Origin: JAAYFT01 sp036562765
GTDB taxonomy: Bacteria; Bacillota; Clostridia; Tissierellales; Tissierellaceae
Assembly: GCA_036562765.1 (NCBI GenBank)
Contig: DATCJO010000025.1
Location: 60,075 to 124,074, forward strand
Direction of reading: 5' to 3'
DNA: 64,000 bases
The notes beneath the pieces were generated by a model, which searched no databases, was not told the DNA's origin, and worked only from the letters and a program-made list of their open reading frames with translations. This document shows, one piece after another, positions 1 through 7,794 of the stretch (position 1 is the stretch's first letter; each line of letters begins with the position of its first letter). A program made the translations under genes and the position numbers.

Positions 1-1
1 T

Positions 2-244
2 AAGGTTGGAATGATTAGACCAATTACATTGTGGCCTTATCCTTATGATGAATTTAAGAAAATAAATCCAAACTGCAAAGGAATTCTTACTGTAGAAATG
101 AATTCTGGACAAATGGTGGATGATGTTAAGATAGCAGTAGAAGGTAGATTCCCAGTATACTTCTACGGAAGGACTGGAGGAATGGTTCCTACACCAGAAG
201 CCATAATTGAAAAGGTTAAGGAAATATGTGGAGGTGAAAGATAA
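2..244 (+). CDS. 2-oxoacid:ferredoxin oxidoreductase alpha subunit, C-terminal end (partial)
   Basis: The reading frame is open from the window edge, so only about 80 C-terminal residues are seen. They look like the last domain of the alpha (VorB/KorA-type) subunit of ferredoxin-dependent 2-oxoacid oxidoreductases, with a segment on fixing a partner in place (VEMNSGQMVDDV) and a GRTGG motif near the end. The stop overlaps the next start (TAATG), so it is translationally coupled to the beta subunit. Such enzymes decarboxylate a 2-oxoacid to the acyl-CoA and reduce ferredoxin in the cytoplasm. Whether the substrate is 2-oxoisovalerate or 2-oxoglutarate cannot be told from this fragment. A small 4Fe-4S subunit probably lies upstream, outside the window. 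Confidence 0.85.
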   Translation, partial: KVGMIRPITLWPYPYDEFKKINPNCKGILTVEMNSGQMVDDVKIAVEGRFPVYFYGRTGGMVPTPEAIIEKVKEICGGER

Positions 245-990
245 TGGCTATAGTATTTCAAAGGACTAAGGGACTAACAGATGTGCAAACCCACTATTGT
301 CCAGGATGCACCCACGGTATTATCCACAGGTTAGTTGGGGAAGCTTTGGAAGAACTAGGGCTATTAGATAAAGCCATAGGAGTTGCACCTGTAGGATGTG
401 CAGTATTTGCATATAATTATTTCAACTGCGACATGCATGAAGCTGCTCACGGTAGAGCACCAGCTGTTGCAACTGGTATAAAGAGAGTTCATCCTGATAA
501 ATTTGTATTTACTTATCAAGGCGATGGCGATTTGGCAAGTATAGGTACTGCAGAAATAGTTCATGCTGCTCACAGAGGAGAAAAGATATCAACTATATTT
601 GTAAATAATGCTATCTATGGTATGACTGGCGGGCAAATGGCACCTACTACTCTAGTTGGACAAAGAACTACAACTTCACCTAATGGTAGAAGTGAAGAAC
701 ACTGCGGTAAACCAATTAGAATAAGTGAAATGCTAGCAACAATTGATGGTGCAAAATTTGTTGAAAGAGTAGCAGTTAATACTCCAGCTAACATAAGGAA
801 GGCTAAAAAAGCCATAATTGAATGCTTCAAGGTACAAATGGAAGGCAAAGGATTCGGCATAGTAGAAGTATTGTCTACATGTCCTACTAACTGGGGAATG
901 ACAGCTCCTGAAGCTATGAAATGGTTAGAGGATAACATGATACCATATTATCCTCTTGGAAACTTCAAACGACCAGAGGAGGCTGAATAG
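244..990 (+). CDS. 2-oxoacid:ferredoxin oxidoreductase beta subunit (TPP-binding)
   Basis: This 248-residue protein is the thiamine-diphosphate-binding beta subunit. It carries an early CPGCTHG motif (residues about 19-25), typical of KorB/VorA subunits, and the TPP/Mg motif GDGDLASIG followed by NNAIYGMTGGQ. Length fits the family. It works with the alpha and gamma subunits encoded on either side to convert a branched-chain 2-oxoacid or 2-oxoglutarate plus CoA into acyl-CoA, reduced ferredoxin and CO2. The start overlaps the alpha stop by one base. The substrate is uncertain; in Clostridia this gene order is usual for both VOR and KOR. Confidence 0.9.
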   Translation: MAIVFQRTKGLTDVQTHYCPGCTHGIIHRLVGEALEELGLLDKAIGVAPVGCAVFAYNYFNCDMHEAAHGRAPAVATGIKRVHPDKFVFTYQGDGDLASIGTAEIVHAAHRGEKISTIFVNNAIYGMTGGQMAPTTLVGQRTTTSPNGRSEEHCGKPIRISEMLATIDGAKFVERVAVNTPANIRKAKKAIIECFKVQMEGKGFGIVEVLSTCPTNWGMTAPEAMKWLEDNMIPYYPLGNFKRPEEAE

Positions 991-991
991 A

Positions 992-1549
992 ATGGAAGAA
1001 AGAATAGTAATAGCTGGCTTTGGTGGTCAAGGGATAATGGCAATAGGCCAACTTCTAACCTATGCAGGTATGATGGAAAATAAAAATGTATCATGGTTGC
1101 CTTCCTATGGGCCTGAAATGAGAGGAGGAACTGCTAACTGCAACGTTATAATCTCAACTGATGCAGTAGGTTCTCCAGTAGTTACAGAATCTACAGCAGC
1201 TATCGTCATGAATAAACCTTCCTTAGATAAATTTGAAAAATCAGTAATGCCAGGAGGAAAGCTATTTATAAATTCATCCCTTATAGATAGAAAGGCTACT
1301 AGAGATGACATAGAAGTTTATTATATTCCTGCCAATGAAATTGCAAATGAATTAGGCAATATCAAGGTAGCTAATATGGTTATGCTAGGCGCTTTTATAG
1401 AAGCAACCAATGTAGTACAAAAAGAAAACATATTCGATAAAGCATTCGTAGAAGTATTTGGTGAAAAGAGGCTAAACTTAATACCATTAAATAAGGAAGC
1501 CTTTGAAAGAGGAGCAAAATTAATAAGAGAACAAAAAGTTGCTTTATAA
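992..1549 (+). CDS. 2-oxoacid:ferredoxin oxidoreductase gamma subunit
   Basis: The 185-residue gamma subunit starts at the ATG of MEERIVIAGFGGQG, placed about 9 bases after a GAGGAGG ribosome site that lies inside the end of the beta gene. An in-frame ATG 36 bases upstream would overlap the beta gene and has no ribosome site. The N-terminal GFGGQG motif and the PSYGPEMRGG segment are hallmarks of this subunit. It completes the alpha-beta-gamma set. A 15-bp terminator follows, so this is the operon end. Confidence 0.92.
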   Translation: MEERIVIAGFGGQGIMAIGQLLTYAGMMENKNVSWLPSYGPEMRGGTANCNVIISTDAVGSPVVTESTAAIVMNKPSLDKFEKSVMPGGKLFINSSLIDRKATRDDIEVYYIPANEIANELGNIKVANMVMLGAFIEATNVVQKENIFDKAFVEVFGEKRLNLIPLNKEAFERGAKLIREQKVAL

Positions 1550-1567
1550 TCAAGGTTTATTGCCAAT

Positions 1568-1606
1568 AAATGGAGTAGGATTAAGAATCTTACTCCATTT
1601 TTATTT
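1568..1606 (+). terminator. Intrinsic terminator after the oxidoreductase operon
   Basis: A 15-bp stem (1568-1582 with 1586-1600, one G-T pair) closes on a 3-base loop and runs into a T-rich tail. Confidence 0.93.
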
Positions 1607-1771
1607 TTAACTTCAATTTTGTAAAATGAATTGCTCTTTGTTTCAAAATAGCCATTCAGTATTGGTTTAAAGATATCTGAAAAATGGTGTATAAATATGT
1701 AGGAAAGTGTAATAAAAAAATACTTCAAATAAATTGACAATATTGATTTTTATAATATTAATTTTTCACTT

Positions 1772-1954
1772 ATGTTTGTTAACAATCGAAAATTAAATAC
1801 TCAAGAATATATAAATAACCAATTAAATGATTATTATGCAATACTTACTCATATTGTTTTAGATATAGAAAGATATTGCAATCGCGACTACTTTAATGGT
1901 GAAGAGGTTTATATTGGAAGGTTGTTAGAGACCTCTTTATGTATAGGTGTGTGA
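1772..1954 (+). CDS. Doubtful 60-residue open frame in an AT-rich gap
   Basis: Between the terminator at 1600 and the riboswitch promoter at 2085 lies about 480 bases of AT-rich DNA. The only frame of any length encodes 60 residues (MFVNNRKLNTQEYINNQ...). It has no ribosome site before its ATG and matches no family I recognise. It could be a gene remnant or chance. A weak sigma-A-like TTGACA (1734-1739) with a TATTAA 16 bases downstream precedes it. Nothing else is visible in this gap. Confidence 0.15.
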   Translation: MFVNNRKLNTQEYINNQLNDYYAILTHIVLDIERYCNRDYFNGEEVYIGRLLETSLCIGV

Positions 1955-2084
1955 GTATCTATCTTTTATCATATTTATTGACAGGGTTTTTTTGTGAGAA
2001 AAATGGGATGTTTTTATGCTTTTACATTTATTACAAAATTACACATATTATCACTTATTGTATAATTTTTGCACAAAAAAAATT

Positions 2085-2113
2085 TTGCAAATTATAGAAC
2101 TTTATGTTATAAT
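2085..2113 (+). promoter_or_regulatory. Sigma-A promoter of the riboswitch operon (extended -10)
   Basis: TTGCAA (2085-2090), a 17-base spacer, and TATAAT (2108-2113) preceded by TG one base upstream. Transcription should start near 2120 and give a 5' leader of about 265 nt. Confidence 0.85.
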
Positions 2114-2148
2114 ATCCAATGAAAACTTTATATGGAATAAGCTGAATT

Positions 2149-2325
2149 CTTTATAGTAATTCTAATTAAAGAATTATTATAAAGAAGCGGGGGAACCAAT
2201 CATTGGGGTGAATCCTTTTATAGGTAGGGCATATCCCTTTTGCCCGAACCCGACAGCTAACCTCGTAAGCTTCTAAAGGGGGCAAGTGTATTTGTAATAA
2301 ACTATGGATGCCCATAGTTTTTTTT
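2149..2325 (+). promoter_or_regulatory. c-di-AMP riboswitch (ydaO/yuaA class)
   Basis: The leader carries the conserved core of the ydaO-yuaA riboswitch: GGGGGAACCA (from 2189), TTGGGGTGAATCC (2203-2215), GTAGGGC, and the signature block CCGAACCCGACAGC, then TAACCTCGTAAGC ending at 2270. P1 is GAAGC (2184-2188) with GCTTC (2269-2273). An intrinsic terminator at 2299-2325 follows, so this is probably a transcriptional OFF switch in which c-di-AMP favours termination, as established for the class. Just upstream is a 15-bp AT-rich hairpin (2149-2163 with 2170-2184) whose last base is the first base of P1. The controlled genes, an opine dehydrogenase homologue and a B12-dependent mutase-like protein, are not among the usual targets I know (potassium transport, wall enzymes, osmolyte uptake). 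Confidence 0.9.
2299..2325 (+). terminator. Riboswitch expression-platform terminator
   Basis: Nine-bp stem (2299-2307 with 2312-2320), loop ATGC, then a run of eight T. It sits between the aptamer and the ribosome site of the first gene, where a regulated terminator belongs. Confidence 0.85.
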
Positions 2326-2385
2326 ATACGTTGGAACAAGTTGACATAAAATTTACAAATAAATATATGGGAAAGGGGAGATTGA

Positions 2386-3504
2386 ATGAAGAAGGATTTG
2401 ACGTTTGCTGTATTAGGTGCTGGTAATGGCGGTATGGCAATGGCTGGTTATTTGTCGATGATTGGTTATAAGGTTAATTTATATAATAGAACTTTTGAAC
2501 ATATACTACCGCTTATTAAAAATCCCACGATTACCCTAACGGGAGAAGTGGAAGGAGTAGGGATTTTAAATAAAGTGACCAATGCAATTCAGGATGCCAT
2601 AGAAGGTGCAGATGTGATAATGGTTACGGTTCCAGCAATGGGACATTATCCTTTGGCAGTTGCTATGGCACCATATTTAACTGATGGTCAGGTAATAGTA
2701 CTTAATCCAGGGCGTACTGGAGGAGCACTGGAGGTCTATGAAACCATAAGGAGACACAGCCCAGATAAGGATATAATAGTTGCAGAAGCACAGACTTTCA
2801 TATACGCTTGTAGAACAACTTCAAGCAACAGTGCTCATATCTTTCAGGTCAAAAATGAAGTTAAATTAGCTTCTATCCCATCTGAAAAGACCGATTATGT
2901 TATAAATCTTTTGAAATCTGCGTATCCACAATTTATTCCTGCGAGAGATGTTTTGGAAACAAGTATAAATAATTATGGAGCGATTTTCCATCCTGCCCCC
3001 ACCTTATTAAATAGTGGTCATATCGAAAGAGGCTGTCCTTTCGAGTACTATATTGAGGGTATCACCCCATCTATTGGTAGTTTCCTAGAAAAAATGGATA
3101 ATGAAAGAATGGAAATTGGTAGAGTTCTTCAAGTAGAAGTATTATCTGCCAAAGATTGGCTAAATGAGACTTATGGTGCCAATGGCAGAAACTTATATGA
3201 AACTGTGCAAAATTGCAAGGCATACAAAGGGTTACAAGCACCAAAGGGATTACACATTAGGTATATCTATGAAGATGTTCCATACAGCCTAATACCATTG
3301 GCATCAATAGCAAAAGAATTAGGTATAAAAACTCCAGCTATTAATTCCATCATAAATTTGGCATCACTTATGACAGGAAAAGATTTCTATGAAGATGGAA
3401 GAACTATTGAAAGATTAGGTCTTAAAGGATTATCTGTTTATGAAATGCACAGGTTTGCTCAAACTGGTAAAGTTGAAAAGAAAGATGAGGAGGTGGTTGC
3501 TTAA
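2386..3504 (+). CDS. Opine dehydrogenase family protein (NAD/NADP octopine/nopaline dehydrogenase type)
   Basis: This 372-residue protein starts with a Rossmann motif, VLGAGNGGMAMAGYL (residues about 9-23), and has the family's C-terminal half with NNYGAIFHPAPTLLNSGH, which holds the putative catalytic histidine. Family members reductively condense an amino acid with a 2-oxoacid, or run the reverse. The substrate here is unknown. A good ribosome site (AAAGGGGAG) precedes the ATG. Its stop overlaps the next start (TAATG), so it is coupled to the B12 protein. Both lie under a c-di-AMP riboswitch, which suggests a role in osmotic or envelope balance. That is inference. Family assignment is firm; the reaction is not known. 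Confidence 0.85.
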   Translation: MKKDLTFAVLGAGNGGMAMAGYLSMIGYKVNLYNRTFEHILPLIKNPTITLTGEVEGVGILNKVTNAIQDAIEGADVIMVTVPAMGHYPLAVAMAPYLTDGQVIVLNPGRTGGALEVYETIRRHSPDKDIIVAEAQTFIYACRTTSSNSAHIFQVKNEVKLASIPSEKTDYVINLLKSAYPQFIPARDVLETSINNYGAIFHPAPTLLNSGHIERGCPFEYYIEGITPSIGSFLEKMDNERMEIGRVLQVEVLSAKDWLNETYGANGRNLYETVQNCKAYKGLQAPKGLHIRYIYEDVPYSLIPLASIAKELGIKTPAINSIINLASLMTGKDFYEDGRTIERLGLKGLSVYEMHRFAQTGKVEKKDEEVVA

Positions 3505-5141
3505 TGAAGAAGATAATTGCAGGGACTTTGGGAAATTGCGTCCATGTTGCGGGTATAATGAATTTTCTAAATTTGGCACAAAATGAAAACTATGAAACAG
3601 AATTCATTGGCATTGGGAAAACTGTAGATGAATTAATTGAAATCATAAAGGAAAAAAATCCTGATATTGTTGCATTATCCTATAGGCTTACTCCAGAGCC
3701 ATTGAATAAGATTCTAGAAGAATTAAAAGAAAAGATTGAAAAGAATAACTTACAGCACCTAACTTATCTATTTGGGGGCACTGAACCAACTGCATCAGTT
3801 GCCAAAAAATGGGGTATCTTTTCTAAGATTTTTGATGGAAGCGAAGACATAGATGAAGTAATTGCTTACTTAAAAGGAAAAGATTATTCTGTTGAAGAAT
3901 CATATCCTAGAGATTTGATTTCAAGAATAAAATCAAAATCCCCTTATCCTATACTAAGACATCATTTAGGCTTGCCATCTGTAGAGGAAACAGTGGAAGC
4001 TATAAAGAAAGTAGCGGAAGCAAAGGTTATTGATGTAATATCTATCGCACCCGACCAAAATGCTCAAGAATTCTTCTTTGACCAAGAAAAAATGGATGAA
4101 AGGTTGAATGGTGCAGGAGGAGTTCCAGTAAGGACAGAAGAAGACTTTATTAAGCTATATGAAGCTGCTCAAAGAGGGAATTATCCATTGCTTCGCTGCT
4201 ACAGTGGAACAAGGAATATCATCAAATATGCTGAGCTTCTTCAAAGGACAATACACAATGCTTGGTGTGCAGTGCCATTGTTCTGGTACAGCGAGCTAGA
4301 CAGGAGAAGTACAAGGCCATTAATAGAGGCCATAAAGGAAAATCAACAAGTAATGAAATGGCATGGTGAAAGGAATATTCCTGTTGAAGTCAACGATCCA
4401 CATCACTGGAGCTTAAGGGATGCCCATGATGCAATCGGTGTTGCAGCTGCATACTTGGCAGCATATAATGCGAAGAAAATGGGAGTAAAAGATTATATTG
4501 CACAGTACATGTTCAATGTACCAGCCACAATTTCACCTGAAAAGGACTTGGCTAAGATGTTGGCAAAAATTGAACTAGTAGAAAGATTAGCTGATGAAAA
4601 CTTCAGGGTATACAGACAAGCAAGAGCAGGGCTTGCAAGCTTTCCAACCAACCTATATCAAGCAAAAGGGCAATTGGCAGCGTCAGCATACCTCGCAATG
4701 GCAATTAAGCCACATATTTACCATGTAGTTGGATACTGTGAAGCTCACCATGCAGCTAGGGCAGAAGACATCATAGAATCTGCCATGATAGTTAGAGGCG
4801 TTATAAAGAATGAATTCCTTGGAACAGTAGATATGACTAAAGATAAAACCGTTCAAGAAAGAAAGAATGAATTAATCAAGGATGCAAAGGTTATATTAGA
4901 TGCAATAAAATCACTAAATCCAAAAGCAGAAGACCCATTAGCTGACCCAGAAACATTAACTGAAGCTGTAAGAGTAGGAATCCTAGATGCACCACATCTA
5001 ATAGGTTCCAATACTGCTAGAGGCAAATTAAGGACTAGGATGGTCAGTGGTGCACTATATGCCTACGATGAAAAGAATGGCAGAATCATAAAAGAAGAAG
5101 AAAGGATAAACAGCATATTAAAAGAAATAGCAGTTAAATAA
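3504..5141 (+). CDS. Cobalamin-binding, mutase-like protein of unknown substrate
   Basis: The 545-residue protein starts with a B12-binding Rossmann domain (about 1-130). The usual DxHxxG motif is present as CVHVAG: the cobalt-ligand histidine (H14) and glycine (G17) remain, but the aspartate is cysteine (C12). Typical B12-domain features follow (DIVALSYRLTPE, FGGTEPTA). Residues about 135-545 resemble the TIM-barrel subunit of adenosylcobalamin carbon-skeleton mutases such as glutamate mutase epsilon, a distant match judged by eye. So cofactor domain and catalytic barrel appear fused. It is coupled to the opine dehydrogenase and under the same riboswitch. I infer the pair makes or breaks down an unusual amino acid derivative. 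A methyltransferase-type role cannot be excluded. Confidence 0.7.
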   Translation: MKKIIAGTLGNCVHVAGIMNFLNLAQNENYETEFIGIGKTVDELIEIIKEKNPDIVALSYRLTPEPLNKILEELKEKIEKNNLQHLTYLFGGTEPTASVAKKWGIFSKIFDGSEDIDEVIAYLKGKDYSVEESYPRDLISRIKSKSPYPILRHHLGLPSVEETVEAIKKVAEAKVIDVISIAPDQNAQEFFFDQEKMDERLNGAGGVPVRTEEDFIKLYEAAQRGNYPLLRCYSGTRNIIKYAELLQRTIHNAWCAVPLFWYSELDRRSTRPLIEAIKENQQVMKWHGERNIPVEVNDPHHWSLRDAHDAIGVAAAYLAAYNAKKMGVKDYIAQYMFNVPATISPEKDLAKMLAKIELVERLADENFRVYRQARAGLASFPTNLYQAKGQLAASAYLAMAIKPHIYHVVGYCEAHHAARAEDIIESAMIVRGVIKNEFLGTVDMTKDKTVQERKNELIKDAKVILDAIKSLNPKAEDPLADPETLTEAVRVGILDAPHLIGSNTARGKLRTRMVSGALYAYDEKNGRIIKEEERINSILKEIAVK

Positions 5142-5146
5142 TAAAA

Positions 5147-5192
5147 AGGCCTTTCCTAAGTTTAGAAGGAATCTATAACTTAGGAAGGGCCT
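5147..5192. terminator. Bidirectional terminator between the B12 protein gene and fabZ
   Basis: A 16-bp stem (5147-5162 with 5177-5192) with T-rich flanks on both strands ends the two convergent genes. Confidence 0.9.
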
Positions 5193-5198
5193 CTTTAT

Positions 5199-5630
5199 TT
5201 ATTCCAGTGCAAATAAGAATTCTCCTTCGCATGCAACTTCATCACCTACGTAAGCCTTACCTTGCCCAATGCCTATAGCCCCTCTAATTTTAGTAAGTTC
5301 CACTTCTATTTTTAAAGTATCTCCTGGGATTACTTTTCTTTTGAACCTTACCTTGTTTATACCTGCAAATAATGGTGTTTTTCCCTTGTATTTATCGCAG
5401 GATAATAGTATTACAGCACCAACTTGGGCCATGGCTTCTACTATTAAAACACCGGGCATTACTGGATAGTTTGGAAAATGTCCCTGAAAAAATGGCTCGT
5501 TTATGGTAACATTTTTAAAGCCTGTACCTTTAACTCCTGATTCTTCAACAATTACTTTATCTACTAGAAGAAATGGATACCTGTGGGGAATAATATCCAT
5601 AATATGTTGAATATTGAATGAATTTGTCAT
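5199..5630 (-). CDS. fabZ: 3-hydroxyacyl-ACP dehydratase FabZ
   Basis: The 143-residue protein is a hot-dog-fold dehydratase of fatty acid elongation, converting 3-hydroxyacyl-ACP to trans-2-enoyl-ACP. It has the family blocks PHRYPFLLVDKV and GHFPNYPVMPGVLIVEAMAQ, with catalytic H51 and E65. It is transcribed away from the fabH cluster, across a 197-base AT-rich intergenic region that must hold both promoters. A ribosome site (GGGAGG on the minus strand) precedes the ATG. I see no clear FapR-type operator in the shared region. Confidence 0.95.
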   Translation of the reverse strand: MTNSFNIQHIMDIIPHRYPFLLVDKVIVEESGVKGTGFKNVTINEPFFQGHFPNYPVMPGVLIVEAMAQVGAVILLSCDKYKGKTPLFAGINKVRFKRKVIPGDTLKIEVELTKIRGAIGIGQGKAYVGDEVACEGEFLFALE

Positions 5631-5775
5631 AAAATTCCTCCCTTGTTACTAATATAAATTGTATTGATTATTTTTTTTAAGTCATATATACTTTTTGATA
5701 TGAAATTTTTTTCATAGCACATTTAATAATATAATCTAAATCTTATTAATTTTCAAACAAAATTTAATAATTCAG

Positions 5776-5812
5776 AGGAGGTGATGAAATAATAAAAAAT
5801 ATGCACAACTAA
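5776..5812 (+). other. Orphan Shine-Dalgarno with two mini-frames ahead of fabH
   Basis: AGGAGGTGAT at 5776-5785 is a perfect anti-Shine-Dalgarno match, 43 bases ahead of the true fabH ribosome site (GGAGGTGG). It is followed only by ATG AAA TAA (5784-5792) and ATG CAC AAC TAA (5801-5812). It could be a decoy or standby ribosome site, a micro-ORF leader, or the scar of a deleted gene. Confidence 0.4.
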
Positions 5813-5827
5813 ATATGGAGGTGGAAG

Positions 5828-6850
5828 ATGGAGAAAATCTATGTGGGCATTTCTGGTATAGGAAGTTATGTTCCAGAAAAGGTAGTAACAAATCATGATT
5901 TAGCCAAAATAGTGGATACATCAGATGAATGGATAGTAGAGAGGACAGGCATCAGAGAAAGGCGAATTGCTGAACAAGATTTAGCTACTTCAGATATGGC
6001 ATCTATTGCAGCAAAAAGAGCTTTAGAGGACGCAAAATTAAGTGCAGAGGATATTGGCCTTATAATTGTGGCAACTGTTACTCCAGACCATGCTTTTCCA
6101 TCTACTGCGTGCATCGTCCAAAAGAATATTGGAGCTATTAATGCAGCAGCTTTTGATATAAGCGTTGGATGTACTGGATTTGTATATGGACTTGTAATTG
6201 CTGAGCAGTTTATTAAATCAGGATTTTATGAAAAAGTTCTTGTAATTGGAGCAGAAACATTATCAAAAATAGTTGATTGGCAGGATAGAAATACCTGTGT
6301 GCTGTTTGGAGATGGAGCAGGAGCATGCGTTTTAGAAAGATGCGAAGAAAAGATGGGTATTCTTGCTTATGAGCTTGGTTCCGATGGCGCAAATGGTTCT
6401 CTTTTAATACAGCCAGCAGGTGGTTCTAGATTGCCAGCCAGTGAATTTACAGTAAAGAACAGGATGCACTTTATAAAAATGGATGGAAGAGAAGTATTTA
6501 AATTTGCAGTAAGAGTAATGGATAAGGCATCCCAAAGTGTAATTGAAAAAGCCAATTTAGAACTAAAGGATATTGATTTTCTAATTCCTCATCAAGCAAA
6601 TATAAGAATAATTGAGGCAGCAGCAAAGAAATTGAAATTGGAGCAAAGTAAGATCTACGTAAATCTCAACAGATATGGCAATATGTCTTCAGCCTCTATT
6701 CCTGTAGCCCTTAAAGAAGCAGTTGATGAGAAAAAAATAAAGCAAGGTGACAATGTGCTATTGGTAGCATTTGGCGCTGGTCTTACTTGGGCTTCAATGA
6801 TTATTAAATGGAATAGGAGGGAAGAAGATAAATGTTTCATACCAGAATAA
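5828..6850 (+). CDS. fabH: 3-oxoacyl-ACP synthase III FabH
   Basis: FabH starts each fatty acid chain by condensing acetyl- or a branched acyl-CoA with malonyl-ACP. The 340-residue protein has the catalytic triad C115 (in SVGCTGF), H255 (PHQANIRI) and N285 (RYGNMSSAS). The N-terminal GIGSYVPEKVV block is typical. The ATG has a strong GGAGGTGG site, and an in-frame stop lies just upstream. The last 19 bases overlap fabK, giving a C-terminal tail slightly longer than usual. It leads the six-gene operon fabH-fabK-fabD-fabG-acpP-fabF. Confidence 0.96.
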   Translation: MEKIYVGISGIGSYVPEKVVTNHDLAKIVDTSDEWIVERTGIRERRIAEQDLATSDMASIAAKRALEDAKLSAEDIGLIIVATVTPDHAFPSTACIVQKNIGAINAAAFDISVGCTGFVYGLVIAEQFIKSGFYEKVLVIGAETLSKIVDWQDRNTCVLFGDGAGACVLERCEEKMGILAYELGSDGANGSLLIQPAGGSRLPASEFTVKNRMHFIKMDGREVFKFAVRVMDKASQSVIEKANLELKDIDFLIPHQANIRIIEAAAKKLKLEQSKIYVNLNRYGNMSSASIPVALKEAVDEKKIKQGDNVLLVAFGAGLTWASMIIKWNRREEDKCFIPE

Positions 6851-7794
6851 CCGAACTGTTGAACATTAAATATCCAATACTTCAAGGTGGAATGGCTTGG
6901 GTAGCAACCCACGAACTAGCTGCAGCAGTGTCAGAAGCAGGCGGGCTAGGAATAATTGGGGCAGGGAACGCTCCTGGAGAAGTTATTAGAGATGAGATAA
7001 GGAAATTAAGGAAACTTACTGACAAACCCTTTGGAGTAAATGTCATGCTGCTTTCTCCAAATGCTGAGGATATTGTAGGTATAATATGTAGTGAAGGAGT
7101 ACCTGTAGTTACGACAGGCGCAGGAAGTCCAGGGAAATATATTGAAAAGTTAAAAAAGCATAATGTGAAAGTCATACCTGTTGTACCTACAGTGTCCTTA
7201 GCTAAAAGATTGGAACGGGAAGGTGTAGATGCGTTAATTGTTGAAGGAACAGAAGCAGGAGGGCATATAGGAGAAATCACTACTATGGCTTTGGTACCTC
7301 AAGTAGTTGATGCAGTAAAGATACCAGTTATTGCTGCAGGAGGAATAGCTGATGGAAGAGGTTTTTTAGCAGCCCTTAGCTTAGGCGCAGAAGGCGTGCA
7401 GATGGGAACTAGATTTGTATGTTCCACAGAATGCAGGGTTCATCCTAATTACAAAGAAGCCATTGTTAAAGCTAAAGATAGAGATGCATCTGTAACAGGA
7501 AGAAGCATAGGGTATCCAGTAAGGGCTTTGAAAAACAAATTTACAAGGCATTATTTAGAATTGGAGAAAAATGGCGCATCTTTTGAGGAACTGGAAGCAT
7601 TAGGTGCAGGTAGGTTAAGGCTGGCTGTAGAAAAGGGGGATGTTGAAGAAGGCTCATTGATGGCAGGGCAAATATCTGCCTTGATAAAAGATGTAAAACC
7701 TTGCAAGGAAATAATTGAGGGAATAATACAGGAAGCAATAGATAATCTAAGGCATCTTGAAAGCGTTGCAGGAAGGTGTGCAGAAAATGAGTAG
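6832..7794 (+). CDS. fabK: Enoyl-ACP reductase II FabK (FMN-dependent)
   Basis: The 320-residue protein is a flavin (FMN) TIM-barrel enoyl-ACP reductase that does the last reduction of each elongation cycle, in place of FabI. Seen motifs are YPILQGGMAWVA at the N-terminus, VEGTEAGGHIG, and IAAGGIADGRG with LGAEGVQMGTRF for FMN phosphate binding. The ATG lies 9 bases after AGGAGGG. The gene overlaps fabH by 19 bases and fabD by 8. FabK-type enzymes are known to resist triclosan, which is family knowledge. The related 2-nitropropane dioxygenase family is the alternative, but the operon makes FabK much more likely. Confidence 0.94.
   Translation: MFHTRITELLNIKYPILQGGMAWVATHELAAAVSEAGGLGIIGAGNAPGEVIRDEIRKLRKLTDKPFGVNVMLLSPNAEDIVGIICSEGVPVVTTGAGSPGKYIEKLKKHNVKVIPVVPTVSLAKRLEREGVDALIVEGTEAGGHIGEITTMALVPQVVDAVKIPVIAAGGIADGRGFLAALSLGAEGVQMGTRFVCSTECRVHPNYKEAIVKAKDRDASVTGRSIGYPVRALKNKFTRHYLELEKNGASFEELEALGAGRLRLAVEKGDVEEGSLMAGQISALIKDVKPCKEIIEGIIQEAIDNLRHLESVAGRCAENE

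Noticed and set aside
1734..1761. Possible promoter before the 60-residue frame
   Set aside because: The nearest good TATAAT is only 11 bases from TTGACA, and the alternative -10 is weak; no convincing gene follows.
5640..5775. FapR- or FabT-type operator between fabZ and fabH
   Set aside because: Only a short ATGAAA/TTTCAT repeat is visible; it does not match the operators I know.
6882..7280. Long minus-strand frame inside fabK
   Set aside because: Shadow of the strongly coding plus strand; no ribosome site and Ser/Pro/Thr-rich nonsense composition.
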